A DNA stretch of 64,000 bases from Actinophytocola sp049647105 (GTDB taxonomy: Bacteria; Actinomycetota; Actinomycetes; Mycobacteriales; Pseudonocardiaceae), in contig NZ_JBARWZ010000147.1 in assembly GCF_049647105.1 (NCBI RefSeq), positions 17,913 through 81,912 of the forward strand, read 5' to 3'. Made by a program: the position numbers and the translations under genes. Shown piece after piece: positions 9,335 through 17,638 of the stretch; the first letter of the stretch is position 1, and each line of letters begins with the position of its first letter. The notes under the pieces are model-generated. The model did no database searches and had not been told where the DNA came from. It saw only the letters and a list, made by a program, of their open reading frames with translations.

Positions 9335-10903
9335 TCAACTCACTCGGCGCTCTTCGCCTTGCCAGAAGCGCTCGCGCAGCTCGCGGCGCAGGATCTTGCC
9401 GCTCGGGTTGCGTGGCACCTTCTCGATGAACTCGTACCGCAGCGGCTGCTTGAACGTCGCCAGCTTGCCCGTGAGGAACAGGGCCAGCTCGCGCTCCGTC
9501 AACGTCTCGCCCTCGACCGGGACGACGAAGGCGTGCACGATCTCGCCCCAGCGCTCGTCCGGGACGCCGACGACCGCGGACTCCGCGACCTTCTCGTGCT
9601 TGCCGATGACGTTCTCGATCTCGGCGGGGTACACGTTCTCGCCCGCGACGATGATCATGTCCTTGATGCGGTCGCGGATGAACAGGTAGCCGTCCTCGTC
9701 GAGGACGCCAGCGTCACCCGTCACGACCCAGCCGTCGACCAGCGTCTTCGCGGTGGCCTCCGGCAGGTTCCAGTACTCCAGCATCGCCGCGGGGGTACGC
9801 AGCCACACCTCGCCCACCTCACCGGCGGGCAGCGGGTTGCCATCGGCGTCCGCGACCTTCACGTCGAAGCTCGGGTAGGCGCGGCCCGCGGCCTGCATCC
9901 GCCCGCTGTCCGGCGTGTGGTCGGCAGGCGGCAGGCACATCGCGGTGTTGCCGGTCTCCGTCAGCCCGTAGATCTGGGCGAACTCGCAACCGAACCCCTC
10001 GACGCACCTGGCGAGCAGCGCAGCGGAGATCGGGGCGCCGCCGTAGATGACCTTGCGCAGCGTGGTGAAGTCGTCCTTCGTCACGCCGGGCTCGGCGAGC
10101 AGGAGCCGCATCATCGCGGGCACCAGACATGCCGTCGTGACGCCGAGTGTCCTGATCAGCTCCACCGCGCCCGCCGTGGTGAACTCCCGCATCACGACGT
10201 TGGTGGCACCCGCCGTGAAACCCTGCGTCGCCCACCAGATGCCGCCGATGTGGAAGCCCGCCATGCCGATGAGGCTGACATCCTCGGGGTAGAAGTCGAT
10301 CCACTTCTCCCCGGCCTCGGCGAGTGCGTTGCGTACCGCGAAGAAGCTGCGGTGCCCGAGCACGACACCCTTCGGCAGTCCGGTGGTGCCGCTCGTGTAC
10401 ATCTGCACGAGCGGCGTGTCCGGCGTGACCCGGCCGAGCACGTTCGTGTCCGGCTGCGCCGCCAGCCACGACGTGAACCCGGCGCCCGGCGCGTCCGGCG
10501 TGTCCAGCCGTACCACGGTGGTCAGCTGCGGCAGCTCAGGCGCGAGCCGGTCCGCAGTGGCCTCCGCCGCGGTGTCGGCGAACAGCACCGTGGTGCCCGA
10601 GTCGCGCAGGATGTGCTCGACCTCGTCGGCGGCGAGTCGCCAGTTGATCGGCACCAGCACGGCACCGCACTTCGCGGCGCCGAACAGCAGCTCGTAGTAG
10701 TGCTCGGACTCCTTGCCCAGGTAGGCGACGCGGTCACCCGCGCGGACACCGCCGGCCTGGAGGCCGTGCGCGACCTGGTTGCTCACCCGGTGCAGCCCGG
10801 CGTAGTCGGTCCGGCGACCCTCGCAGATCATCGCGACCGCGTCCGGCTGCTTCGCGGCATGGGCTCGCACCACGTCGACGAGCGTCCGCAACTGGGGTGC
10901 CAC
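9335..10903 (-). CDS. FadD10-like acyl-AMP ligase / acyl-CoA synthetase (ScoC-type role)
   Basis: 522 residues. The GTG at 10903 is preferred over a TTG 18 nt upstream because AGGAGG is 5 nt before it. ANL superfamily motifs are complete: YTSGTTGLPKGV (phosphate loop), YGLTETG, TGD before the hinge, and the C-terminal NPSGKILRREL lysine. As I recall FadD10 (Rv0099), shared landmarks are HRSFFAV, HIGGIWW, TTACLVP and a YGLTETG segment followed by AMCLPP. In isonitrile lipopeptide pathways this enzyme activates the fatty acid, later the isonitrile acid, for loading on a free carrier protein. It lies 123 nt downstream of the FcoT-like gene on the same strand, as in the mycobacterial fcoT-fadD10 pair. 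It could instead prime the adjacent PKS; the FcoT neighbour makes the isonitrile role more likely. Confidence 0.85.
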   Translation of the reverse strand: MAPQLRTLVDVVRAHAAKQPDAVAMICEGRRTDYAGLHRVSNQVAHGLQAGGVRAGDRVAYLGKESEHYYELLFGAAKCGAVLVPINWRLAADEVEHILRDSGTTVLFADTAAEATADRLAPELPQLTTVVRLDTPDAPGAGFTSWLAAQPDTNVLGRVTPDTPLVQMYTSGTTGLPKGVVLGHRSFFAVRNALAEAGEKWIDFYPEDVSLIGMAGFHIGGIWWATQGFTAGATNVVMREFTTAGAVELIRTLGVTTACLVPAMMRLLLAEPGVTKDDFTTLRKVIYGGAPISAALLARCVEGFGCEFAQIYGLTETGNTAMCLPPADHTPDSGRMQAAGRAYPSFDVKVADADGNPLPAGEVGEVWLRTPAAMLEYWNLPEATAKTLVDGWVVTGDAGVLDEDGYLFIRDRIKDMIIVAGENVYPAEIENVIGKHEKVAESAVVGVPDERWGEIVHAFVVPVEGETLTERELALFLTGKLATFKQPLRYEFIEKVPRNPSGKILRRELRERFWQGEERRVS

Positions 10904-10970
10904 GATGTCCTCCTGTGTCAATTTGGTCGCTTCGCTCCTCCGCTAAGCCACCGTCTTCCCTCCTGCGCGC

Positions 10971-11007
10971 GGAAGCCCCTGGGCTCGTACCTCGCGCAGG
11001 GACTTCC
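10971..11007 (-). other. Weak intercistronic hairpin
   Basis: GGAAGCCCCTG (10971-10981) pairs with CAGGGACTTCC (10997-11007) with one mismatch. It lies between the thioesterase stop and the acyl-activating enzyme start, so it could lower read-through or stabilise the upstream mRNA. Confidence 0.4.
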
Positions 11008-11026
11008 GTACTCCGAAAGGTGCTGG

Positions 11027-11584
11027 TCAGGCCGCGCGCAGCTTCATGCCAGGCGGGTCGACCAGTGCCATCCGGACCTCACCCTCGGCGTAGCCGCCGT
11101 TCTCGTCCCAGAAGCGCCACGGCATGTCGACCTTCAGGACCGGACGGCTGCGGTTGGTCTCGGCGAACTCGGCGAAGGACACCTCACCACTGAAGTCCGC
11201 CGAGTCGATCGGGCGCTTGAAGTTGCTGGAGAACCTCGCGATGAGGATGTCCGGCAGCTGCTTGGCCCAGTAGTCCTCCATCGACCACGCGTCGAACGCG
11301 CTGAGCGCGCGCTCCTGCACGCACTTGGCGATCAGGTAGTACATCAGCTGGTTGAAGCAGATGTTCACCTCGACCGAGTTGAGGTGGCCCGTGTCGTCGA
11401 TGTAGCAGGGGAACGGGATGGCGAACCGGCCCTCCGCGCTCGCCAGCCCGTCCGACACCGCCACCGTCGCCGACTTCAGGTACTCGGTCTTCGGGCGCGC
11501 ATAAGGGCGCAGTACGTCCGAGAGCAGTGCCGGGTCGTTGGCGAAGTTCGTTTCGCCGGAATTGTTGTTCGGCAATACTGTCAT
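11027..11584 (-). CDS. FcoT-family (type III) acyl thioesterase, ScoD-like
   Basis: 185 residues. I start at the ATG at 11584, which has GAGGAGG about 5 nt upstream and gives almost exactly the length of mycobacterial FcoT; an earlier in-frame ATG at 11641 would overlap the SARP stop but lacks a good site. Family landmarks are YLKSATV, FAIPxxCYIDDTGHLN, VxICFNQLMYYLIAK and QLPDILIARF, all of which I recognise from FcoT (Rv0098), a hot-dog-fold enzyme. In the studied isonitrile lipopeptide pathway the homologue (ScoD) adds glycine to an alpha,beta-unsaturated acyl carrier protein and then releases the beta-N-carboxymethylamino acid. That product is the substrate of the TauD-type isonitrile synthase found here at 29551-30423. 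This gene is thus the best marker tying the two arms together. Confidence 0.88.
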   Translation of the reverse strand: MTVLPNNNSGETNFANDPALLSDVLRPYARPKTEYLKSATVAVSDGLASAEGRFAIPFPCYIDDTGHLNSVEVNICFNQLMYYLIAKCVQERALSAFDAWSMEDYWAKQLPDILIARFSSNFKRPIDSADFSGEVSFAEFAETNRSRPVLKVDMPWRFWDENGGYAEGEVRMALVDPPGMKLRAA

Positions 11585-11637
11585 CATTTCCTCCTCGGCG
11601 CGCCCACGCGATTCGAATCGACCGTAATCGGTGCTGG

Positions 11638-12774
11638 TCATCCCCCGGTAACAGCGGACGAATTGTCGCGCCGCCGCGGCTGCTGACCGGACCGCACGAG
11701 CCGGTCGAGCAGCATGTCGGAGGTGAGCGACCGGTCGGCCAGCACCGGGTCGGTCGACAGCAGGGCCATGTGCAGCGCCCGGATCCGGTCGGATGGCTCG
11801 ATGCCCAGCTCGTGCAGCATCCGCTGCCGGAAGCGCATGAAGACCTCCAGCGCGGCGGACGCCCGGCCCGCCCGGTACAGCGCGATCATCAGCATCGTGT
11901 GGGCCGACTCGTGCAGCGGGTGCTCGACGACGAGCGAGGCCAGCTCGCTGATCATCTCACGGTGCCTGCCGATGCACAGGTCCGCGTCGATCCTGGTGGT
12001 GTGCGCGTAGAACCGGCGCTCCTCCAGTCGTGCGACCTGGGCCCGCAGAAGGGTTCCCCACTGTCCATGATGGACCACGTTGCCGCGCCACAGGGCCAGC
12101 GAGCGCCGCAGGTCGGTGGCGGCCTTGTCGTAGTCGCCTGCGTGCATCGCGGCCGAGCCCGCCGTGACCAGCTGATCGAACTCGGTGATGTCGAGCTGCT
12201 GCGGGTCGACCCGCAGCACGTAACCACCGGAGCAGGTCTGCAGCACGTCGCTGGTGATGTACTCGACGGACAGGCCGAGCACGGAACGGAATAGCCTGCG
12301 CAGCTTGAACATGTAGGTCTGCAGCGTCGAGTGCGCGGTGCGTGGGGCGCCGTCACTCCACAGCTCCCGCGCCAGCACGGACGCGCCGACCGGCTTGTTG
12401 GCGTTGAACAGCAACGTGGACAGGATCAGCCGCAGCTTCGGCGCGCTCGGCGCCACGTCCAGTTCCCCGTGCCGGATGACCAGCGGTCCGAGCAGTTCGA
12501 AGCGCAGGTCGGCGAGCGGGTTCTGCTCGGGGGTGCGGGGTCGCACCAGCGTGTTGGCCTCGGCGGCCGTGTCCTCGTCGGGTCCGGGGGGTGATGTCGT
12601 CTCCAGGAGAGTCGCGAGGAGGGCGAGCTTCTCCTCGTGCGTCATCATTCCCAGCTCATCTAATTTGGTAACCATTTTCGGGACCTCGCTATCAGCCAGA
12701 TCCACCGCACTTTCCGCCGCCGACGGGGTGTACCGGCGGGATAGTCCCGGCAGGATGCGACGATCGGTGAACAT
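11638..12774 (-). CDS. SARP/AfsR-type transcriptional activator
   Basis: Up to 378 residues. An N-terminal extension of about 95 residues with little structure (or a later start at the ATG encoding MVTKLDELG) precedes an OmpR-like winged helix starting near FELLGPLVIRHG and ending near GGYVLRV. A bacterial transcriptional activation domain follows (helical repeats around LALWRGN, LEERRFYA, HPLHESAHTMLMIALYRAGR, LGIEPS). No ATPase domain is present, so it is a short SARP. Such proteins bind direct heptamer repeats at 11-bp spacing, and a set of three lies in the divergent intergenic region at 12915-12943. It is probably the pathway-specific activator of the YcaO/SagB genes and perhaps of the fcoT-fadD arm immediately downstream of it. 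Confidence 0.9.
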   Translation of the reverse strand: MFTDRRILPGLSRRYTPSAAESAVDLADSEVPKMVTKLDELGMMTHEEKLALLATLLETTSPPGPDEDTAAEANTLVRPRTPEQNPLADLRFELLGPLVIRHGELDVAPSAPKLRLILSTLLFNANKPVGASVLARELWSDGAPRTAHSTLQTYMFKLRRLFRSVLGLSVEYITSDVLQTCSGGYVLRVDPQQLDITEFDQLVTAGSAAMHAGDYDKAATDLRRSLALWRGNVVHHGQWGTLLRAQVARLEERRFYAHTTRIDADLCIGRHREMISELASLVVEHPLHESAHTMLMIALYRAGRASAALEVFMRFRQRMLHELGIEPSDRIRALHMALLSTDPVLADRSLTSDMLLDRLVRSGQQPRRRDNSSAVTGG

Positions 12775-12914
12775 GGATATCAGGACATCATCACGGTATT
12801 CCGAGGCGGCGCCGTGCCGATAGTGACGCCGTCATAAATGGGCAGTGAGTAACCGAGATGCAGCACATGAGTGGTGCACTTGTCCAGTAGTACGTGCGCG
12901 ACGCACGCTTGGGC

Positions 12915-12943
12915 TCAAGCGAGGCTCAAGCGGCGGTCAAGTG
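12915..12943 (+). promoter_or_regulatory. Candidate SARP operator: three 11-bp-spaced heptamers
   Basis: TCAAGCG (12915-12921), TCAAGCG (12926-12932) and TCAAGTG (12937-12943) repeat at exactly 11 bp, in direct orientation, between the divergent SARP gene and the YcaO gene. This matches the known SARP binding layout (TCGAGCG-like heptamers on one face of the helix). The last heptamer is only 12 nt from the ATG at 12956, closer than usual, so the -10 position is unclear. Confidence 0.6.
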
Positions 12944-12955
12944 CGAGGAGAAGTC

Positions 12956-15292
12956 ATGACCACCTCAAGCAAGGAGAGCGGGCTACGCATCGGGTTCAAG
13001 CGGCACCTGCGGGCACACGTCGTCCGCGGGGAGGCGGTGTACCTGCTCTCCGAGCGTGACGCGACCTCCGTGGCGGGTGCGCACGTCGAGGCGCTCGCTC
13101 CACTCCTCGACGGCAGCCGTGACCTGGCGGAACTGTGCCGGGACATCCCCGATGGGCTGACACTGGCGGAGGCGGGCTCGGTCGTGACGAGCCTCGTCGA
13201 CGCCGGGCTGGTGGCGCTGCGTGAGCCCACCGAGGACGCCGACCCGCCGAGCCTCGCCTACTGGGAGGCCGCTGGCCTTGAGCCAGCGGGGGTCGTGCGC
13301 ACGGTGCGGAACACGTCGGTCTCGACGATCTTCCTCGGCGCCGACGACGGCGCCGACGACGGCATCGACGCCGTCACCGCGACCGCCGCCCTGCGCGCCG
13401 CCGGGCTGACCACCGTCCCCGGCAGTGCCGACCGGCTCACCGACGACACCGCCCTGTCGGTCGTGCTGTGCGAGGACTACCTCGACCCGGCGCTGCCCCG
13501 CATCGACGCACTGCACCGCGCGGCGGGCCGCCCGTGGCTGCTCGCGAAGCCGGGTGGCACACAGGTGTGGATCGGGCCGTTCTTCGGACGGCGGGAAGAC
13601 GACCAGGAACACGAGCCCGCCGCCTGCTGGCACTGTCTCGCGCACCGGCTGCGCGGCCACCGCCAGGCCGAGACGCACCTGCGGACCAGGCTCGACCACC
13701 AGGTCCCGCTCATCCCGCCCTCGGTGTCGCTGCCGCCGCTCGGCGCGGCCGCGATGCACCTCGTCGCGCTGGAGGCGGTCAAGTGGGTCGCCGGCATGCG
13801 CACCGAGAGCCAGCGCGCGGTGTGGACGCTCGACAGCCTCGACCTGAGCGGTCGCCGCCACGAGCTGCCGGCGCGCCCCCAGTGCCCGTCGTGCGGGGAT
13901 TCCGGCCTCATGAGCGAGCAGGCGCGCCGCCCGGTCACCATCGAGCACCGGAACAAGACCAGCCGCTCCGGCGGCGGGCACCGGTCGAGCCCGCCGGAGG
14001 ACGTGCTCGCCGCCCACGAGCACCTGATCAGCCCGGTCACCGGCATCCTCAAGGAGATCACGAAGGACTCGCGCGGCCCGTCGTTCTTCAACTCCTTCCG
14101 CGCAGGGCCCAACCTCGCGCTGAACGCGCGCAGGCACTTCGACCACCTGCGCTCGGCCCGCGCGGAGAACGGCGGCAAGGGCATCACCCCGCTGCACGGC
14201 AAGGTGAGCGCGCTGTGCGAGGCGATCGAGCGGCACAGCGGCTACTTCCACGGCGACGAGGAACGTGTCGTCGCGAGCTATGCGCAGCTCGGCGACGACG
14301 CCGTGCACCCGCGCGAATGCCTGCTGTTCGACGAGCGCCAGTACGCAGGCCGCGCGGAGTGGAACTCGACGCACTCTTCGTTCCAGTACGTGTGCGAGCC
14401 GTTCGACGAGCACGCGGTGACCAGCTGGACGCCGGTGTGGTCGCTCACGCAACAGCGGCATCGCCTCCTGCCGACCGGGATGCTGTACTTCGACGTCCCC
14501 GCCGAGCACGGCGGCGGCGGCTCGCTTTCTGCCGACTCGAACGGCAACGCGGCGGGCAGCAGCCTGGAGGACGCGTTGCTCCAGGGCCTTTTCGAGGTGG
14601 TCGAGCGCGACGCGGTCGCGCTGTGGTGGTACAACCAGACCAGAGCGCCTGGGGTCGACCTCGACAGTTTCGGGGTGCGCTGGATCGATGAGTTGCGTGC
14701 GGTGTACGCGGCTCTCCATCGCGACGTCTGGGTGCTGGACGTGTCCTCGGACGTTGGGATTCCAACCATGGCCGCGCTGTCTCGTCGCACCGACGGGTCG
14801 CCAGAGGACGTCATGTTCGGATTCGGGGCACACCTCGATCCGCAGGTGGCGCTGATCCGCGCGCTCACCGAGATGAACCAGTTGATGCCGGCGGTCGTGT
14901 CAGCTCGCGACGGTGAAGACTACGACTGGTCCGACCCCGACGCCGTGCACTGGTGGCGCACCGCCACCTGGGACGGCATGCCGTACCTGCGGCCAGATCC
15001 CGCGGTGCGGCCACGCACACCCGCCGACTACGCGCACGTCCCCACCACGGACCTCCACCAGGACATCACCGATGTCCAGCGGCGGCTGGAACGACTGGGT
15101 CTCGACGTCATGGTCCTCGACCAGACCCGCCCCGACGTCGGGCTCCCCGTGGTGAAGGCGATAGTGCCGGGTATGCGGGGCTTCTGGGCGCGCTTCGCGC
15201 CCGGCAGGATGTTCGACGTGCCCGTCCGGCTCGGCCGTCTCGACGCGCCGACGCCGTACGAGCAGTTGAATCCGATCCCACTATTCGTGTGA
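12956..15292 (+). CDS. Fused azoline cyclodehydratase (leader-binding/E1-like C part + YcaO D part)
   Basis: 778 residues, starting at the ATG with GAGGAG 5 nt upstream. The N-terminal ~330 residues form the TOMM C-protein part: a leader-binding region beginning FKRHLRAHVV, and a zinc site with Cys pairs C224/C227 (CWHC) and C310/C313 (CPSC). The C-terminal part is a YcaO ATP-dependent cyclodehydratase, with the ATP/Mg2+ residues E422/E425 (CEAIERHSG) and E547/E550 (FEVVERDA), ending in the proline-rich NPIPLFV typical of azoline-forming YcaOs. It should convert Cys/Ser/Thr of a peptide to thiazoline/oxazoline using ATP. A SagB-type dehydrogenase follows 50 nt later. No precursor peptide gene with a Cys/Ser/Thr-rich end was found nearby, so the substrate is unknown. 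Confidence 0.92.
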   Translation: MTTSSKESGLRIGFKRHLRAHVVRGEAVYLLSERDATSVAGAHVEALAPLLDGSRDLAELCRDIPDGLTLAEAGSVVTSLVDAGLVALREPTEDADPPSLAYWEAAGLEPAGVVRTVRNTSVSTIFLGADDGADDGIDAVTATAALRAAGLTTVPGSADRLTDDTALSVVLCEDYLDPALPRIDALHRAAGRPWLLAKPGGTQVWIGPFFGRREDDQEHEPAACWHCLAHRLRGHRQAETHLRTRLDHQVPLIPPSVSLPPLGAAAMHLVALEAVKWVAGMRTESQRAVWTLDSLDLSGRRHELPARPQCPSCGDSGLMSEQARRPVTIEHRNKTSRSGGGHRSSPPEDVLAAHEHLISPVTGILKEITKDSRGPSFFNSFRAGPNLALNARRHFDHLRSARAENGGKGITPLHGKVSALCEAIERHSGYFHGDEERVVASYAQLGDDAVHPRECLLFDERQYAGRAEWNSTHSSFQYVCEPFDEHAVTSWTPVWSLTQQRHRLLPTGMLYFDVPAEHGGGGSLSADSNGNAAGSSLEDALLQGLFEVVERDAVALWWYNQTRAPGVDLDSFGVRWIDELRAVYAALHRDVWVLDVSSDVGIPTMAALSRRTDGSPEDVMFGFGAHLDPQVALIRALTEMNQLMPAVVSARDGEDYDWSDPDAVHWWRTATWDGMPYLRPDPAVRPRTPADYAHVPTTDLHQDITDVQRRLERLGLDVMVLDQTRPDVGLPVVKAIVPGMRGFWARFAPGRMFDVPVRLGRLDAPTPYEQLNPIPLFV

Positions 15293-15342
15293 ACGTGATG
15301 TATTACGCGGGCGGCGTGTGCATGCACACCGAGGAGCGACAA

Positions 15343-16791
15343 GTGCCATCCGAAACCGGCACTCCACCCGACGTGAGCCTTCCCCTGTGGTCCTTCAGGG
15401 ACGACGTGGTCATCGAGCCTGCTGCGGGCGGCAGCCTGATCGTGCTGACCCGATGGGGAGATGTCCTGGTGGACTCGCCCGCGCCGGCGATCGTGGACAG
15501 CCTGTACCGGATGACGCTGGGACCGGTCGAGCTCACGAACGTCGACGGCCTTGACCGCGACGACCTGCTCACCGTGCTCGCACGGTTGCCGGGCTGCGTC
15601 GTGCGGTCGCTCGGCCTGAAGGAGACGGCGACACCGCTGCTGTCGGCGGTGCCCCTCTCGCCAGGCGATGTCCTCGAACTGCCCGGCATCGACGACAAAC
15701 AGCCGGTCCGGCTGTCCCGGTTCGCGATCGTCCGGGAGACCGGCGGGGAGCTGGTGGTCGAGTCGCCGCTGTCGCACCACCGGGTCGTCCTGCACCGGCC
15801 GCTGACCACGTGGGTGGTCGGCGCGCTCGGACGGCCGACCACCGCGAGTGCCATCGCGCAGGGCATCAACGTGACCAGGGGCCTGATGACCGAGATGCTC
15901 GCCTACCTCGTGGCCACCGGGATGGTCGTGACCGGCGAGACCGGCCGCGCTAGACCCGTCTTCGCCGAGGACACCGACCCCGATCTGCGCACCTGGTCCC
16001 CGCACGATCTCCTGTTCCACTCCCGCAGCAGGCTCGGCAGGCACGACGACGCCGCGGGGGCGGCGTTTCGCAACGTGTCCGACCTGCCGCCACTGCCCGT
16101 CGTGCGGCCGGTGCCCGCAGGCACCCGGTTCCCGCTGCACCAACCGGATCTGTCCGTGCCCGCGCCGGGCGAGCTGTCGCTGACCGAGGCCGTCGAACAG
16201 CGGCACTCGGTGCGCGAGTTCGCCGACGACGGCCCCTCCGTGCATCAGCTCGGCGAATTGCTGTTCCGGACCGCGCGGGTCCGCTCGCAGACCGAGGCGG
16301 TCGGCGCGGGCGGGGTGCGCTACCGCGTCTCGGAGCGCCCGTACCCGAGTGCCGGGTCGCTGTACGAGCTGGACCTGTACCTCACCGTGGACCGCTGCGA
16401 CGGCCTGCCGCGCGGGATCTACCACTACGACCCGGAAGGCCACGCGCTCACGCTCGTCAACGAGAACGCCGCGCACGCGGACGAGTTGCTCGACAGCGCG
16501 ATGGTGCAGCTGGGGACGAGCGGGCGACCGCCGACGCTCATCACGATGACCGCCAGGATGGGCAGGCTGTCGTGGGTGTACGACGGCATCGCCTACGCGA
16601 CGACGCTCAAGCACGTCGGCGTACTGCAGCAGACGATGTACCTGGTCGCGACGATGCTGGGGCTCGCACCGTGTGCGGTCGCGACCGGCGACAGCGAGAT
16701 GGCGACGGCCGCGTTCGGGCTCGACTGGCCCGCCGAGGTCAGCGTCGGCGAATTCGTCGTGGGGCTGCCGCTTACCCAGGTTCCGTCATGA
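15343..16791 (+). CDS. SagB-type FMN-dependent azoline dehydrogenase
   Basis: 482 residues from the GTG at 15343 (GAGGAG 6 nt upstream); ATGs at 15298 and 15322 are in frame but poorly placed. An N-terminal ~270-residue region without clear motifs is followed by a nitroreductase fold starting near LTEAVEQRHSVREF, with YPSAGSLYELDLYL and the C-terminal LGLAPCAVATGD. RHSVREF and PSAGSLYE are the FMN-binding hallmarks of SagB-type dehydrogenases, which oxidise azolines to azoles. It follows the cyclodehydratase in one transcription unit. The pairing suggests a thiazole/oxazole-containing peptide, or action on a non-ribosomal or carrier-bound substrate. Confidence 0.9.
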   Translation: MPSETGTPPDVSLPLWSFRDDVVIEPAAGGSLIVLTRWGDVLVDSPAPAIVDSLYRMTLGPVELTNVDGLDRDDLLTVLARLPGCVVRSLGLKETATPLLSAVPLSPGDVLELPGIDDKQPVRLSRFAIVRETGGELVVESPLSHHRVVLHRPLTTWVVGALGRPTTASAIAQGINVTRGLMTEMLAYLVATGMVVTGETGRARPVFAEDTDPDLRTWSPHDLLFHSRSRLGRHDDAAGAAFRNVSDLPPLPVVRPVPAGTRFPLHQPDLSVPAPGELSLTEAVEQRHSVREFADDGPSVHQLGELLFRTARVRSQTEAVGAGGVRYRVSERPYPSAGSLYELDLYLTVDRCDGLPRGIYHYDPEGHALTLVNENAAHADELLDSAMVQLGTSGRPPTLITMTARMGRLSWVYDGIAYATTLKHVGVLQQTMYLVATMLGLAPCAVATGDSEMATAAFGLDWPAEVSVGEFVVGLPLTQVPS

Positions 16792-16949
16792 CGGAACGCG
16801 CCTGGTCAGATGCGGTCCGTGGTGTGCATTCCGGGTTGCGCCGAACGGCCCCGACCGACCGCTGGGAAGCGGATAATGATTACTGCGTAGCCACCCGCCC
16901 GCGTGGTAGAACACATGGCGAATCGGGCAGCTCGGAGGTACATCCGCGA

Positions 16950-17555
16950 ATGATCAAGGTCATGCTGGCCGAGGACATGCACATGGTCCGCGGAGCCCTC
17001 GTCGCGCTGCTCAACCTCGAGCCCGACATCGAGGTGGTGGCCGAGGTCTCCAACGGCACCGACATCCTGGCCACCGCACAGAAGTTCAGACCGGACGTCG
17101 CCGTGGTCGACATCGACCTGCCCGGCAAGGACGGACTGACCGCGGTCGGCGAGGTCCACGAGCACCTGCCGGAGATCCGGACACTGATCCTCACCGGGCT
17201 CGGCAGGCCGGGGAACCTGCGCCGCGCGTTGTCGGCGAAAGTGGCGGGCTTCCTGCTCAAGGACGCGCCACCGGCCCAGCTGGCCGACGCCATCCGCAGT
17301 GTGGCGGCGGGACAACGGGTCGTCGACAGCCAGCTCGCGATGGCGGCGTGGGACAGCGCGGAATGCCCGCTGACCGCACGGGAGACCGAGGTGCTCCGCC
17401 TCACCGCGGAAGGGTTGCAGGCAGTCGACATCGCGTCACGCCTGTTCCTGTCGGTCGGCACCGTCCGCAACTACCTGACGACGGTCATCGGCAAGCTCGC
17501 CGCCCGCAACCGCGTCGACGCGATCCGCATCGCCCGCGAAGCGGGCTGGCTCTGA
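16950..17555 (+). CDS. NarL/FixJ-type response regulator
   Basis: 201 residues. The ATG at 16950 gives normal family length; an in-frame ATG at 16788 overlapping the SagB stop would add 54 residues of low-complexity sequence. The receiver domain has acidic pocket E8/D9, phospho-acceptor D54 (VVDIDLPGKDG) and the LLKDAPP lysine. The C-terminal LuxR helix-turn-helix starts LTARETEVLRLTAEG and ends RNRVDAIRIAREAGW. It is convergent with the histidine kinase at 17639-18799, which is most likely its partner. Its targets are not visible from the sequence, but its position in the SARP/SigC block suggests control of the metabolite genes. Confidence 0.93.
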   Translation: MIKVMLAEDMHMVRGALVALLNLEPDIEVVAEVSNGTDILATAQKFRPDVAVVDIDLPGKDGLTAVGEVHEHLPEIRTLILTGLGRPGNLRRALSAKVAGFLLKDAPPAQLADAIRSVAAGQRVVDSQLAMAAWDSAECPLTARETEVLRLTAEGLQAVDIASRLFLSVGTVRNYLTTVIGKLAARNRVDAIRIAREAGWL

Positions 17556-17579
17556 GCGTTCCCCGGGTGGCAAGCCAAG

Positions 17580-17620
17580 AAGGCGCTTCCGGGACACAGT
17601 CCGTGTCCTGAAAGCGCCTT
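17580..17620. terminator. Bidirectional hairpin terminator
   Basis: An 18-bp stem with two mismatches (arms 17580-17597 and 17603-17620; core AAGGCGCTT/AAAGCGCCTT) has a 5-nt loop. It sits between the convergent response regulator and kinase stops and shares its core with the hairpins at 8546 and 30684. Confidence 0.85.
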
Positions 17621-17638
17621 CGAGACAACCGGCCCGCG

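Noticed and set aside
9359..11686. Plus-strand 775-codon frame over the FadD/FcoT genes
   Set aside because: Antisense shadow; the minus-strand genes have clear motifs and ribosome sites.
12871..13059. Small plus-strand frame starting with a Ser/Thr/Cys run, considered as a TOMM precursor peptide
   Set aside because: It overlaps the cyclodehydratase gene in another frame, has the Cys/Ser/Thr residues at the wrong (N-terminal) end and has no ribosome site.
16788..16949. ATG overlapping the SagB stop as the start of the response regulator, or a separate small peptide
   Set aside because: The extra 54 residues are unlike any receiver domain, and the ATG at 16950 gives the normal family length; no separate stop exists in that frame.
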